Positions 1 to 9,105 are shown, counted from the stretch's first letter. The stretch: DNA of 64,000 nucleotides from Lachnospiraceae bacterium (GCA_910574745.1 CAJTCE010000002.1:1-64000), one strand, 5' to 3'. Notes: generated from the sequence alone by a model not told the origin. Translations and numbers: made by a program.

Positions 1-64
1 TGGATGCTCTTTTTTATTCACTTAACAGATAAAATGCAATAAACAGCTTAAATACAGTAACCAC

Positions 65-99
65 GTGGCTTTCAGCCACTTTCACGGCACAGCCGTGAA
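65..99. other. Pair of adjacent small hairpins
   Basis: Two perfect inverted repeats lie side by side: GTGGCT/AGCCAC at 65-70 and 74-79, then TTCACGGC/GCCGTGAA at 81-88 and 92-99. They sit between the window edge and the first gene. No run of T follows, so a terminator is not certain; a folded 5' leader or repeat remnant is equally possible. Confidence 0.4.
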
Positions 100-159
100 T
101 AATTTAGGGTAATTTATTTAATAGAAATGAATAACGAGGTAATAATTGGTGTGTTAATA

Positions 160-1494
160 ATGAAAAAAATAAAACTGTTTATTATGTTGGAAATTCTATG
201 TATCGGAATATGCGGCTGTGGCTTGACAAATATAAACGAACAAAATATGAAACAGGAAACGAATCTAAATGATGAAAATGAGTCTGTATCAGATTGGTCA
301 AACGAGAGTAATCGAAGCGAAATTTCACAGAATCAAATACCTTCTGTTAATGGAGAGTTTTCATGGAAATGGGTTATAGAACCGGGAGAATATCAAATGA
401 TATCATTTGCTAATAACGGGATGATTTTGGCAGTAGACAAAGAAGGGCGATATGGTGCATTCGATTCAGAAGGAGAAGTTGTTGTTTCATTTTGTTACGA
501 TTATATTTCTAAATTCAATTATGGAATTGCAGAAGCAGAGTTAAATGGAGAAGCCTTTTATATTAACGAAGAGGGAGAAACCCTTTGGGATAGAAAATTT
601 GACAACGCTTATGGATTTCAGGAAGAAATGGGCGCAGTTCAAGTCGAAAATTTGTGGGGATTTGTAAATTTAAATGGAGAAATGACCATACCCTGTCAAT
701 ATGATGAAGTGAAGAATTTTTCTGAAGGATTGGCAGCAGTCAAAAAGAATGATAAGTGGGGGTTCATTGATAAAACAGGAGAGTTATTTGTTGATTATAA
801 GTTTGATGAGGTCAGAAATTTTCAAGAAGGCTTTTCGGCGGTTAAGATGGACGGAAAATGGGGATTTGTCGATGGCGAAGGAAGACTTGCGGTTGAGTGT
901 ATATATGATGAGGTAAAAGATTTTCAAGAAGATCATGCGGCCGTGATGAAAGATAGCAAGTGGGGATTTGTCGATAATACCGGAGTTGTTAGAATAAACC
1001 TGCAATTTGATGATGCAGGGAATTTTAGTGAGGGGAAGGCAGCGGTTAAAGTTAATGAATATCAGGAAGGTCTGGATGCGTGGGCATATATAGATGAATC
1101 AGGAGAAATTGTAATTGACTATGACCATTATTTTGGAGTAGGTGGTTTGATGAATTATGTGGGAGAATTTCATAATGGTATTGCATTTGTATCAAAAGAA
1201 TACTACAGCATTATTGATGAAAACGGAAACAATGTTTTTTTCGGGAATAATTCCAAATTTTTTATCAGTTCGTTAGATTATAATCAAGAGTATGATATAA
1301 TTCCTGCTTATATTTATGCGGATGATGCTATGAAAATACGGAAATATGGATTAATAAATTTGTATGGAGAACAAAGACTTGAGCCTATTTTTGATTTTGT
1401 TGGTAATATAAATGGGAAATACGTAATTGTATGGGACACGGCAGACGACATAAGCGGATATTATACACAAGGAGTCATTGAGCTTGTACAATAG
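160..1494 (+). CDS. WG-repeat lipoprotein
   Basis: A 444-residue exported protein. The ATG at 160 is preferred because the frame from 127 only adds residues ahead of a clear signal sequence (MKKIKL, hydrophobic core, then a Gly-Cys lipobox near residue 21). A Ser/Asn/Glu-rich linker follows, then at least five tandem WG repeats of about 33 residues (blocks such as KWGFVD, then YDEVKDF, then AAV), between about residues 90 and 330. WG repeats form beta-rich, probably ligand-binding folds; no enzyme activity is implied. No strong ribosome site is visible at either start. It lies next to decayed Rhs-type sequence, so an accessory or immunity role in an old toxin locus is possible, but this is inference. 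Confidence 0.75.
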   Translation: MKKIKLFIMLEILCIGICGCGLTNINEQNMKQETNLNDENESVSDWSNESNRSEISQNQIPSVNGEFSWKWVIEPGEYQMISFANNGMILAVDKEGRYGAFDSEGEVVVSFCYDYISKFNYGIAEAELNGEAFYINEEGETLWDRKFDNAYGFQEEMGAVQVENLWGFVNLNGEMTIPCQYDEVKNFSEGLAAVKKNDKWGFIDKTGELFVDYKFDEVRNFQEGFSAVKMDGKWGFVDGEGRLAVECIYDEVKDFQEDHAAVMKDSKWGFVDNTGVVRINLQFDDAGNFSEGKAAVKVNEYQEGLDAWAYIDESGEIVIDYDHYFGVGGLMNYVGEFHNGIAFVSKEYYSIIDENGNNVFFGNNSKFFISSLDYNQEYDIIPAYIYADDAMKIRKYGLINLYGEQRLEPIFDFVGNINGKYVIVWDTADDISGYYTQGVIELVQ

Positions 1495-1605
1495 AAAATA
1501 TATATGATGGGTAAAGATGATGGCTATGTGCTGTTTAGAGAGAAGTAATGAATATGAGAAGGACGATAATCATAACGGCGAAATAACAAGAGGAGAAACT
1601 TTGCA

Positions 1606-1924
1606 GTGGCTAGAAGTTACGGGGTAAACAGTTTGGATGATTTTTTAAATAATATAAACGCTCAAGATGCTGCTTTTGATTTATATGTACGAGTTGGTTT
1701 GGGTTATATTAGAGCGTATAATTTAGACCAATATATAGGGCAGACAATGAATGGGGTAAAAATTACCGAATCAGGACTCACAGCTTCTATACATTTAGTA
1801 GGTAGGAGGAACAATAGAAGCGCTGGAGGCTGGGGATTTGTTTTCTAAAATGGATGGAAATAAGGTGCCGGCTAAGGAATATATGGAGAATTTTGGAGGT
1901 TATAACTTAAATGACGTTAAATAA
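1606..1924 (+). pseudogene. Frameshifted remnant of an Rhs-associated or wall-binding type domain
   Basis: The first part (GTG start 1606, after an AGGAG-like site) reads about 66 residues ending near HLVG, then runs into junk. Moving one frame near 1803 restores a coherent continuation, GTIEALEAGDLF then YMENFGGYNL, ending at a TAA at 1922-1924. Both halves read like one domain (LDDFLNN..AQD..., then a C-terminal EYMENFGGY). A single indel therefore splits it. The tail overlaps the start of the next gene, as in a former operon. The family assignment is tentative; the broken state is seen directly. Confidence 0.55.
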
Positions 1925-2575
1925 GAGAATCGCAAGTGTTAATTTGCTGCTCATTGTATTGATAGTATTTATTATTGCCGTAAACGGTAATGCAAGGGAC
2001 AAGAATGAGATAATAATGGGTTCGATGAAAAGTATTATAGAAAAACAGGCAGATACTAACTATATTGAAGGAAATATTAATGTTCCTCAAATAGAAATGC
2101 CCGATAATCTTTGTGTAAATATATCGTGTAATGAGGTAGATGAAAATATAAATATTTTGGAATGTCTAAAAGACGGCATGGAAAATCCGGCAATTGTTGA
2201 CTATTATCAAGAAGATATAAATGATGTAATGACGATTTCTCGTAGTAAATATATAGCAATTTGATATTATGAAACAGATTTGAACGATGATGGGATGAAT
2301 GATTTGATAGTATTAATTCTTTCACCGTTTCATTCGGGTTCACATGGAGATACATTTGATATATTATTCAATAATAAAAATTGTTATACGGAAAATGAAA
2401 TAGGTATATATTGAGGCTTGTATCAGATCCAACTGATGATTGTTTGCCATTTGGACAAGTATATATACTGAATAGTAAGACAAATGGGTATCATGATTTG
2501 GAAATTTTTACGGATGAAACTCATTTTTTCTTGAAATATCAAAATGGTGCATATCAATATTTATCTATTGATTGA
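1911..2575 (+). pseudogene. Broken secreted protein with Asp-rich calcium-like loop
   Basis: The reading frame begins at ATG 1911 with an N-terminal hydrophobic anchor, runs 117 residues to a TGA at 2262-2264, and then continues in the same frame with sensible protein (DLNDDGMNDLIV, an EF-hand or FG-GAP-like loop) to a second TGA at 2412-2414. Beginning near 2411, frame -1 continues as coherent sequence (VYILNSKTNGYHDLEIF) to TGA 2573-2575. One nonsense change plus one frameshift therefore inactivate a protein of about 220 residues. It overlaps the preceding remnant by the last codons. The original function is unknown; an envelope-associated or immunity role is a guess. Confidence 0.6.
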
Positions 2576-3122
2576 TGCCGGATATACCAACGGAAACGTA
2601 GGCTTACAGTACTTGAGGGCAAGGTATCTGAAAATGGAGACAAAAACTTTTACCAGCAGGGATACTTATGCAGGAAGAGTACGGGATATCATAAGCCAGA
2701 ACCGGTATACTTATGCGGAGAATAATCCGGTAACCTTTGCGGACCCCAGCGGACATAAAATAACGATTGGGACGACCATTGGGAACATGTTTGGAGGAGG
2801 AAGGAATACAGGAAGAAACAGCGGCATAGGAGGGCTTATAGGGAATGCAGCCCAGACGGTTGTAGATAAGGTAACCAGCACGATCAATACCGTGCAGAAT
2901 ACCACACGGAATACGATCAACCGTACCACAGGAAACCATACGGCAGTCATAACGAATACGACTGAAAATATCGTTGCGCAGGCTACAGGAGGGATAACCG
3001 GTACGTTTAGCGGCGGAAGTTCGTCAGTAAATGATCCGGGTGGAGTAACAAACTTTGTGGAGAGTATTGCGGCGCAGGTTGAGGTGGCGAGATGCCAAGG
3101 ATATGGTATAAGTGTGCTCTGA
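2574..3122 (+). pseudogene. 3' fragment of an Rhs/YD-repeat protein
   Basis: The frame holds the end of an Rhs core: GLQYLRARYL, TFTSRDTYAGR, and the hallmark NRYTYAENNPVTFADPSGH just before the variable C-terminal domain. Most of the large protein (normally over 1,000 residues) is missing upstream. After the core comes a Gly/Thr/Asn-rich linker of about 100 residues and a short end. A reading frame overlapping the 3' end runs on past 3122 to about 3201. I read this as a truncated tip of a polymorphic toxin or cell-surface Rhs protein left by recombination. The open frame extends a few codons upstream (ATG 2544), but those are probably not native. Confidence 0.65.
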
Positions 3123-3155
3123 AAGGAGGAAAGGTTTTCCACATGGGTATATATC

Positions 3156-3252
3156 CTAAGGAAACACAGCGTAAAAATCTGCTGGTTTTCTTAAAAACCT
3201 GACAAAATCGGACGATGCTGAGAATAAGGCTGATTAATCAGTGTTTCCTTAG
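3156..3252. repeat. 12-bp inverted repeat bounding a 97-bp non-coding block
   Basis: CTAAGGAAACAC at 3156-3167 is exactly reverse-complemented by GTGTTTCCTTAG at 3241-3252. The interval has no convincing gene. It may be a small non-autonomous element or a chance pair at the edge of the decayed Rhs locus. No target duplication was recognised. The rest of 3123-3354 shows nothing else that I can support. Confidence 0.35.
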
Positions 3253-3354
3253 CTCAAACTGCTGTAGTATTGCATTAATTCCGGTTCATTTTTTCAAACG
3301 AAAGCCTGACTATTAGGAAAAAACACAAAAAATACAAAATTTCAAAATTAACTC

Positions 3355-3383
3355 TTGCATTTTCTTTCAGATTTGTGTATACT
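3355..3383 (+). promoter_or_regulatory. Promoter of tRNA-Gln
   Basis: TTGCAT at 3355-3360 and TATACT at 3378-3383 are separated by exactly 17 bp and lie 12 bp before the tRNA 5' end, a good vegetative sigma-factor promoter. Confidence 0.75.
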
Positions 3384-3395
3384 ATCCAATGTTGA

Positions 3396-3467
3396 TGGGC
3401 TATCGCCAAACGGTAAGGCAACGGACTCTGACTCCGTCATTTCAAGGTTCGAATCCTTGTAGCCCAG
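3396..3467 (+). tRNA. tRNA-Gln (anticodon CTG)
   Basis: A 72-nt cloverleaf is read directly: acceptor TGGGCTA pairs with TAGCCCA; D arm GCC/GGC; anticodon stem ACGGA/TCCGT with loop CTCTGAC, giving anticodon CTG for codon CAG; T arm CAAGG/CCTTG with loop TTCGAAT. The discriminator is G and CCA is not encoded. It is followed by its own terminator and marks the start of intact core genome. Confidence 0.93.
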
Positions 3468-3473
3468 CTAAAA

Positions 3474-3502
3474 GCCCGGTAGAGCGTCTGCCGGGCGTTT
3501 TT
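3474..3502 (+). terminator. Rho-independent terminator of the tRNA
   Basis: GCCCGG (3474-3479) pairs with CCGGGC (3491-3496), followed by GTTTTT. It ends the monocistronic tRNA transcript 26 bp ahead of the thioesterase gene. Confidence 0.85.
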
Positions 3503-3527
3503 ATTCCCAAAAGAGGAGGCGGGAAAA

Positions 3528-4235
3528 ATGTACCAATTTCAAAGCAGAATCCGCTACAGCGAAATGGATAGCAGCGGCAGACTGAGCCTGCCGGGGCTGT
3601 TGGACTATTTTCAGGACTGTTCCGTTTTCCATTCGGAAGAGCTGGGGCTTGGCATGGAATATTTGAAAGAAAGGGAACTGATCTGGGCAATGACATTCTG
3701 GCAGATTGTAATAAAACGTTACCCCGATCATTGCGAGTCTGTTAAAATAGGAACGGCGCCCTATGATTTCAAAGGCTTTATCGGATACAGGAATTTCTGG
3801 ATGTGGGATGAAAACGACGGGGAAATAGCGGTTGCCAATTCCATCTGGAGCCTGATTCATATGGGAGACGGGAAGCCTGTCAAGATAACGCCGGAAATGC
3901 AGGAAAAATATGTGTTATCGCCCAAAGCGGAAATGGATTATGCAAACCGTAAAATCATTTTCGAAGGCGAGGGCAGGCCGGAAACCAAAATGACGGTAAT
4001 GCAGCATCATCTGGATACCAACCTGCATGTCAATAACGGACAATATGTGCGCATCGCCATGGATTACCTGCCGGAGGGCTATCCCATCGGACAGCTTCGG
4101 GCGGAATACAAAAAACAGGCGGTTCTGGGAACGGAAATGTATCCCGTTATTTTTGAAACGGAAGACAAAACAGGTGTCAGCCTGCAGGATGAGGCGGGTA
4201 CGGCATATTGTAACGTGGAGTTTATCCGCATGTAG
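3528..4235 (+). CDS. Acyl-ACP thioesterase
   Basis: A 235-residue double hot-dog protein of the acyl-[acyl carrier protein] thioesterase family (PF01643 type), which releases fatty acids from ACP in the cytoplasm. The N-terminal hot-dog begins [20 protein letters not shown] with a long helix ([16 protein letters not shown]); the second domain holds [21 protein letters not shown], where the family's catalytic Asn/His region lies. Length fits bacterial members (about 235-250). An AGAGGAGG ribosome site precedes ATG 3528. It is followed after 8 bp by the CvfB-like gene, so the two are probably co-transcribed. Bacterial members are thought to adjust lipid composition; the substrate chain length cannot be read from the sequence. 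Confidence 0.85.
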   Translation: MYQFQSRIRYSEMDSSGRLSLPGLLDYFQDCSVFHSEELGLGMEYLKERELIWAMTFWQIVIKRYPDHCESVKIGTAPYDFKGFIGYRNFWMWDENDGEIAVANSIWSLIHMGDGKPVKITPEMQEKYVLSPKAEMDYANRKIIFEGEGRPETKMTVMQHHLDTNLHVNNGQYVRIAMDYLPEGYPIGQLRAEYKKQAVLGTEMYPVIFETEDKTGVSLQDEAGTAYCNVEFIRM

Positions 4236-4243
4236 GAGGAAAG

Positions 4244-5098
4244 ATGTTGGAATTAGGAAAAAGACAGCGGCTGAGTATTGTTAAAAAAGTGGATTTTGGT
4301 GTATATCTTGCGGAGCATATGCCGGCAAGGGGAGAATCTGAAAAAGATATGGAGATGGTTCTGCTTCCGGTAAAGCAGGTGCCCGAGGAATTTGACGTAG
4401 GGGACTCGCTGGAGGTCTTTTTATATAAGGATTCCAAAGACAGACTGATTGCCACCGTTAATGAGCCGTTGATTACTTTGGGCAAAATAGCAAGGCTTCA
4501 GGTTGTTCAGGTTTCGGGAATCGGCGCCTTTCTCAACTGGGGACTGGAAAAGGATTTATTACTTCCTTTTAAGGAGCAGACGAGAAAGGTTAAGGAAGGA
4601 GAAGAGATTCTGGTGGCGCTTTATATTGATAAAAGCAGCCGTCTTGCGGCGACCATGAAGCTCTACCCTTATCTGGAAATTGCAAAAGATTATAAAAAGG
4701 ACGATTTGGCAGCCGGTACGGTATATCAGTTAGCAGATGGCTATGGCGCTTATGTGGCTGTAGATGACAGATACCAGGGGATGGTTCCCGCAAGAGAGCC
4801 TTGGGGCAACATACAACCGGGAGACCGGGTCAATGCCCGGGTAACGGCGGTTAAAGAGGATGGAAAGCTGGATTTAAGCCTGAGGGAGAAGGCGTATATC
4901 CAGATGGATGCCGACGGGGAAAAAATACTTGCTTTGCTAAAGCAAAAGGGAGGCAGCCTTCCGCTGGGAGACAAAAGCTCCCCCGAAGAAATCAAAGAAG
5001 CTCTGGGTATGAGTAAAGGCGAATTTAAGCGGGCCATCGGACGTTTATATAAGAAGCAGATTATTAAAATAGCACCGGAAAGAATCAGCCTTGTGTAA
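4244..5098 (+). CDS. S1-domain RNA-binding protein, CvfB/YitL-like
   Basis: 284 residues with the architecture of CvfB: repeated S1-like OB folds (about residues 1-65, 70-140 and 145-215, the last including GYGAYVAVDDRYQGMVP) and a C-terminal winged helix (LGMSKGEFKRAIGRLYKKQIIKI). CvfB-family proteins bind RNA and influence virulence and surface-protein expression in staphylococci; the role in Clostridia is unproven. The AGGAGG immediately before the ATG lies at the thioesterase stop codon, which suggests coupled translation. Intact and of typical length. Confidence 0.85.
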   Translation: MLELGKRQRLSIVKKVDFGVYLAEHMPARGESEKDMEMVLLPVKQVPEEFDVGDSLEVFLYKDSKDRLIATVNEPLITLGKIARLQVVQVSGIGAFLNWGLEKDLLLPFKEQTRKVKEGEEILVALYIDKSSRLAATMKLYPYLEIAKDYKKDDLAAGTVYQLADGYGAYVAVDDRYQGMVPAREPWGNIQPGDRVNARVTAVKEDGKLDLSLREKAYIQMDADGEKILALLKQKGGSLPLGDKSSPEEIKEALGMSKGEFKRAIGRLYKKQIIKIAPERISLV

Positions 5099-5104
5099 AA
5101 AAGT

Positions 5105-5132
5105 TTGCTTTTTTATATATTTGATATATAAT
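5105..5132 (+). promoter_or_regulatory. Promoter of the 77-residue protein and CPBP gene
   Basis: TTGCTT (5105-5110) and TATAAT (5127-5132) with a 16-bp spacer lie 34 bp before the ATG at 5166. The T-run at 5110-5114 just after the cvfB stop may also help terminate the upstream transcript. Confidence 0.6.
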
Positions 5133-5165
5133 CAAGATTAAGAAAACGGAAAGGAGCTTGAAAAT

Positions 5166-5399
5166 ATGAAGGTACAAAATATTACAGACATTGAAAAATT
5201 CTTTGAGGTTATTAACAGCTGCAAGGGTAAGGTGGAGCTGGTAACGGGCGAAGGCGACCGCCTGAATTTAAAATCCAAGCTTTCCCAGTATGTTTCCATG
5301 GCAAATATTTTTTCTGACGGAACAATTGCAGAGCTGGAGCTTTTGGCGTACGAGCCGGAGGATATTAACAAGTTACTGAATTTTATGATGAACGGTTGA
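5166..5399 (+). CDS. Conserved small protein of unknown function
   Basis: A 77-residue soluble acidic protein with a good AAAGGAG site before ATG 5166. It has two halves: a GKVELVTGEGDRLNLKSKL segment predicted as beta strands, and a helical end (DINKLLNFMMNG). It resembles short orphan proteins that are common in Lachnospiraceae genomes, but I know no experimentally defined role. It precedes the CPBP gene by 7 bp, so the two should share a transcript. Confidence 0.7.
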   Translation: MKVQNITDIEKFFEVINSCKGKVELVTGEGDRLNLKSKLSQYVSMANIFSDGTIAELELLAYEPEDINKLLNFMMNG

Positions 5400-5406
5400 T
5401 AAAATA

Positions 5407-6351
5407 ATGAACAAAAAAGCAACGAACTGGCTGTTTCTGGTTTTTCTGGCAGTTGAGGCGGCGGTCATCGCGTTATTGCGGATTACAGAATTTCAGATAA
5501 GTATTGTAGGTTCCCTGGTTTTAAACCAGTTGATTTTCCTTGTGCCTGCGGTCTGTTTCCTGATAAAAACCAAAACAGCGTTTTCGGATGTTGCCCCACA
5601 TAAGAGAATTCATCCGGCAACCCCCTTTCTGTGTATTGTTTTTACGGGATTGTGCATGCCGTTGATCACGGTTGTCAATATGATATCCCAGCTGTTTGTA
5701 AGCAATGCGGCCAATCAGATCGGAATAGCTTTAGCAGGGACGCCGGCATGGCTGATCATTCTGGTGGTAGGCATTTTAGGACCGATGAACGAGGAGTTTA
5801 TATACCGCGGCGTTTTTTATCAGAGCTACCGGAAAACGGGAAGGATTCCGGCGGCAATGATAATGTCGGCATTTCTGTTTGGTTTGATGCATCTGAATTT
5901 TAATCAGATGAGTTATGCCTTTGTAGTAGGAATCATGGGGGTTCTTTTGGTAGAGGCAACCGGCAGTATTGTCAGCACTATGATATTCCATTCATGTATC
6001 AATACTACCAGCGCTATACAGATGATAGCGCAAAAGGACATGCTGATGGAAACGGGAGGGGATACAAGAGCTATTCTCGACGGACTGCTGACAGAGACCG
6101 GGCTTTCTTACGGACAGTTTTTAATAATAATGATCATAGTATACGGAGTCATTGCGCTCTTTACCACGGCTCTGGCGGTTCTGCTACTCTATGGAATGGC
6201 CGTTATTGAAGGAAAAGGCAGTGAATTCAAGGGCATATTTAAAAGAAAACAGAAAGGTTCCGGGGGTGGAAAGAAAGCATCTCTCTGGTCTGTACCACTG
6301 GTTATTGCGGTAGTGTTAAGTTTTCTTTTTATGATTGTAACATACGGGTAA
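5407..6351 (+). CDS. CPBP-family intramembrane metalloprotease
   Basis: A 314-residue polytopic membrane protein with about eight hydrophobic segments. The CPBP/Abi signature is present: EEFIYRG (Glu129, Glu130, Arg134) and the second motif FGLMHLNFN with His162, residues that bind the metal in the Rce1/CPBP fold. Family members cleave within membranes or mature peptides and are often linked to bacteriocin self-immunity, but many are uncharacterised housekeeping genes. The C-terminus is a basic loop (KGIFKRKQKG) followed by a last helix. The neighbours are ordinary core genes, so a general envelope role is likely. No ribosome site stronger than TTGATAAA is visible before ATG 5407. Confidence 0.85.
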   Translation: MNKKATNWLFLVFLAVEAAVIALLRITEFQISIVGSLVLNQLIFLVPAVCFLIKTKTAFSDVAPHKRIHPATPFLCIVFTGLCMPLITVVNMISQLFVSNAANQIGIALAGTPAWLIILVVGILGPMNEEFIYRGVFYQSYRKTGRIPAAMIMSAFLFGLMHLNFNQMSYAFVVGIMGVLLVEATGSIVSTMIFHSCINTTSAIQMIAQKDMLMETGGDTRAILDGLLTETGLSYGQFLIIMIIVYGVIALFTTALAVLLLYGMAVIEGKGSEFKGIFKRKQKGSGGGKKASLWSVPLVIAVVLSFLFMIVTYG

Positions 6352-6360
6352 GGTGATTCT

Positions 6361-7047
6361 ATGAGAAAAATGGAAGTACTGGGAATCCCTATGAAGGACT
6401 TAACCATTCGTGAATCCATGAAAAAAGTGGAGCAGTTCTTTGCGGACGAAAAAGTAAGCACGATTGCTTTGATTACCATGAAAGGTCTGATTAAAGCACA
6501 GGATTCTTCTGAGATCAAGGAATGGATGAGCAGTCTGGATATGACGGTGGCCGTAGATGCGGATATTTTGCATGCGGCGGACATTAATTACAGAAGCAGA
6601 ATCCATGATGTGGAAAATAATGTTTTTGTTTCCGAATTTTTTAAAAAGCTGGTGCGGCAGCGAAAGAGTGTTTATCTCATGAGCCAGACGGAGGAGTCCC
6701 TCAAAAAGCTGGAAGAGGACCTGCTTTCCTGCGAAGAAGGCCTGCGGATTGTAGGCAAGGCGGCGATAGACGATCTGGAACATGATGATGACTTTGTCAT
6801 TAACGATATGAACATGAAGGTGCCATGGGTTCTGATTTCCAACCTGGAGTCTCCCAAGCGCGAACAGTTTTTAAAAGAAAACCACATGAAGATGAATGTG
6901 CGCATATGGCTGATGCTTCGTGCGGACCGTGATTTGCAGACCCGCGCTAAAGGGCCTGTGAGACGGATTTGCGATAAATTGATGAAATACTGGTTTCAGT
7001 TAAGGCTTACCCGTTACAAAGAGCAGATGAATAAAGAAGATGACTAA
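6361..7047 (+). CDS. Divergent WecG/TagA/CpsF-type (GT26) glycosyltransferase
   Basis: 228 residues. The N-terminus (VLGIPMKDLTIRESMKKVEQFF), the VAVDADILHAADI segment, and the later VYLMSQTEESLKKLEEDL and WVLISNLESPKREQFL blocks follow the GT26 fold order (substrate-binding N-terminus, then a Rossmann-like half). The usual Thr/Asp active-site pattern is poorly kept, so catalytic activity is uncertain. The family transfers UDP-ManNAc-like sugars onto lipid-linked intermediates at the inner face of the membrane. A strong terminator follows immediately. No sugar-polymer cluster surrounds it. Confidence 0.6.
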   Translation: MRKMEVLGIPMKDLTIRESMKKVEQFFADEKVSTIALITMKGLIKAQDSSEIKEWMSSLDMTVAVDADILHAADINYRSRIHDVENNVFVSEFFKKLVRQRKSVYLMSQTEESLKKLEEDLLSCEEGLRIVGKAAIDDLEHDDDFVINDMNMKVPWVLISNLESPKREQFLKENHMKMNVRIWLMLRADRDLQTRAKGPVRRICDKLMKYWFQLRLTRYKEQMNKEDD

Positions 7048-7057
7048 AAATGTGGCT

Positions 7058-7120
7058 GTTTCCGAAACAGAAGATATACATACGGACTTGTGTATGTATC
7101 TGTTCGGAAACGGTTTTTTT
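7058..7120 (+). terminator. Strong terminator
   Basis: A long inverted repeat, GTTTCCGAA-ACAGA (from 7058) pairing with TCTGT-TCGGAAAC (to 7111), extended by the ATACATAC/GTATGTAT pairs and followed by GGTTTTTTT. It separates the GT26-like gene from the regulator operon. The AT-rich stretch 7121-7308 is the upstream region of the regulator; I cannot single out one promoter in it. Confidence 0.85.
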
Positions 7121-7308
7121 ATATATTTTTTTCCAAAAATCAGCAGAATTGCCAAAAATTTGTCGATTTTCAATAATTTTGCATAAAAAAATTGCACTTT
7201 TGGGTAGCATTATTTGTGAAAATATATTAAAATTGTTTACATAATGAGCAAAAATCAAAAATTGGGGGATTTTTGCGTTGTGAAAATTGTCTAAAAGGAG
7301 CGGGGTTT

Positions 7309-8397
7309 ATGATTTCAAACCAAATTCTGCAGAATACAATTGAAGGACTCAAGGCAATATCCCGTGTGGATTTCATTGTAATGGATACAGATGGGAATGA
7401 AGTAGCGGCTACTACAACGGAAGAAGGCGATTATAAGGCGGCTACCAGGGATTTTGTCAAATCTCCTGCAGACAGTCAGGAGTTTTCCCGGTATCAGTTC
7501 TTTAAGATATACGACGAACAGATTACCGAATATATACTGGTGGTAATCGGGTCGGGAGAAGATTCCTATATGGTAGGTAAAATGGCGGCATTTCAGCTTC
7601 AGGGTCTGATGGTTGCGTACAAAGAGCGGTTTGACAAGGATAATTTTATCAAAAATCTTTTGTTAGACAACCTGCTTCTTGTGGATATTTACAGCCGCTC
7701 CAAAAAGCTGCATATTCCTACGGAGGCAAAAAGGACGGTTATAATCGTGGAGCCCTCCGGCGGCAAGGAAAGCAATATGTTAGAGCTGGTGCGTAGCTTT
7801 TTTGCTGCGGGCAGCAGGGACTTTATTACTGCAGTGGATGAAAACAGCGTGGTAATCGTAAAGGAAATCCAGGAGAACGATTCCAAAGCGGAGCTGGAAA
7901 AAACCGCATTAGGCATTAAGGGGCTTCTGGAAAAAGAAGGTATTTCCAAGATCCATGTTGCATACGGTAATATCGTAAATGAAATTAAGGAAGTCAGCCG
8001 TTCTTACAAAGAAGCTAAGATGGCTATGGATGTAGGCAAGATTTTCTTTGAGGAACGGGGCGTGATCGCTTATAGCGAACTGGGCATCGGAAGGCTGATC
8101 TACCAGCTTCCCATTCCCTTATGCAAAATGTTTATCGGAGAAATATTCGGCGGGAAAAGTCCGGATGATTTTGATGAAGAGACCATTATTACCATCCATA
8201 AGTTTTTCGAAAACAGCCTGAATGTATCGGAAACCTCCAGACAGTTGTTTATTCACAGGAATACGCTGGTATACCGGCTGGATAAGCTGCAAAAGAGCAC
8301 AGGCCTGGATTTGAGGGTGTTTGAGGATGCGATTACCTTTAAAATCGCATTGATGGTAGTAAAATATATGAAGTATATGGAAAGCTTTGATTATTAA
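7309..8397 (+). CDS. CdaR/PucR-family transcriptional regulator
   Basis: 362 residues from ATG 7309, chosen over an upstream TTG because AAAAGGAG sits 8 bp before it. The N-terminal 110 residues look like a diacid-recognition or sensor domain (begins MISNQILQNTIEGLKAISRV). A degenerate GGDEF-like middle follows, then a C-terminal HTH_30 domain (about residues 300-355) with NVSETSRQLFIHRNTLVYRL, the hallmark of CdaR/PucR regulators. CdaR controls sugar-diacid use in E. coli; here the gene stands 21 bp ahead of ftsE, an arrangement that suggests a cell-division or envelope link rather than catabolism. The signal sensed is unknown. Confidence 0.8.
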   Translation: MISNQILQNTIEGLKAISRVDFIVMDTDGNEVAATTTEEGDYKAATRDFVKSPADSQEFSRYQFFKIYDEQITEYILVVIGSGEDSYMVGKMAAFQLQGLMVAYKERFDKDNFIKNLLLDNLLLVDIYSRSKKLHIPTEAKRTVIIVEPSGGKESNMLELVRSFFAAGSRDFITAVDENSVVIVKEIQENDSKAELEKTALGIKGLLEKEGISKIHVAYGNIVNEIKEVSRSYKEAKMAMDVGKIFFEERGVIAYSELGIGRLIYQLPIPLCKMFIGEIFGGKSPDDFDEETIITIHKFFENSLNVSETSRQLFIHRNTLVYRLDKLQKSTGLDLRVFEDAITFKIALMVVKYMKYMESFDY

Positions 8398-8418
8398 AGG
8401 AAAGCAGGTAAAACAACG

Positions 8419-9105
8419 ATGATAACTTTAGACCATGTGAGCAAGTCTTATTCCACAGGCGCTCCGGCACTGAACGACGTCAGTGTACATATCGAAACGG
8501 GAGAGTTTGTGTTTATTGTAGGAGACAGCGGTTCCGGTAAATCCACTTTGATTAAGCTTCTTTTGAGAGAACTGCTTCCCACATCGGGAACAATAGAAGT
8601 AAACGGCGTGAACGTAGGGAAGCTTAAGCATCGCCAGATTCCCAAATTCCGTAGGAATATTGGCGTGGTATTCCAGGATTTCCGTCTTTTAAAGGATCGC
8701 AATGTATATGAAAATGTGGCTTTTGCCCAGAGAATTGTACAGGTGCCCGGAAAACAGATCAAGAAAAATGTTCCCTCCGTCCTTTCTATTGTAGGACTTG
8801 CAGGCAAATACAAAGCAAGACCCAAGCAGCTTTCCGGCGGCGAACAGCAGAGGGTTGCCCTTGCCAGGGCTTTGGTCAATAATCCTCCCATTCTTCTGGC
8901 AGATGAGCCTACCGGAAATCTGGACCCCAAGAATTCATGGGAAATCATGAAGCTGTTAGAGGAAATCAATGAAAAGGGAACCACGGTGCTGGTCGTTACC
9001 CATAACAGGGAAATTGTGAACGCAATGAAAAAAAGGGTTGTTACGATGAATAAGGGAGTTATCGTCAGCGACCAGAAAGAAGGCTCTTACATAGATGAGA
9101 TTTAG
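8419..9105 (+). CDS. ftsE: FtsE, ATPase of the divisome ABC complex
   Basis: 228 residues. Walker A is GDSGSGKST (residues 35-43), the ABC signature LSGGEQQRVALARAL lies near 138, and Walker [12 protein letters not shown] near 160. The divisome-specific pattern FRRNIGVVFQDFRLL is present. FtsE with FtsX forms a type VII-like ABC complex at the septum that does not transport but drives a peptidoglycan hydrolase outside the membrane. The stop overlaps the ftsX start by 11 bp, indicating translational coupling, and the M23 protein two genes on is the expected partner. Intact. Confidence 0.95.
   Translation: MITLDHVSKSYSTGAPALNDVSVHIETGEFVFIVGDSGSGKSTLIKLLLRELLPTSGTIEVNGVNVGKLKHRQIPKFRRNIGVVFQDFRLLKDRNVYENVAFAQRIVQVPGKQIKKNVPSVLSIVGLAGKYKARPKQLSGGEQQRVALARALVNNPPILLADEPTGNLDPKNSWEIMKLLEEINEKGTTVLVVTHNREIVNAMKKRVVTMNKGVIVSDQKEGSYIDEI

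Noticed and set aside
3156-3252. Complete miniature transposon
   Set aside because: Inverted repeats are short and no target duplication was found; kept only as a repeat.
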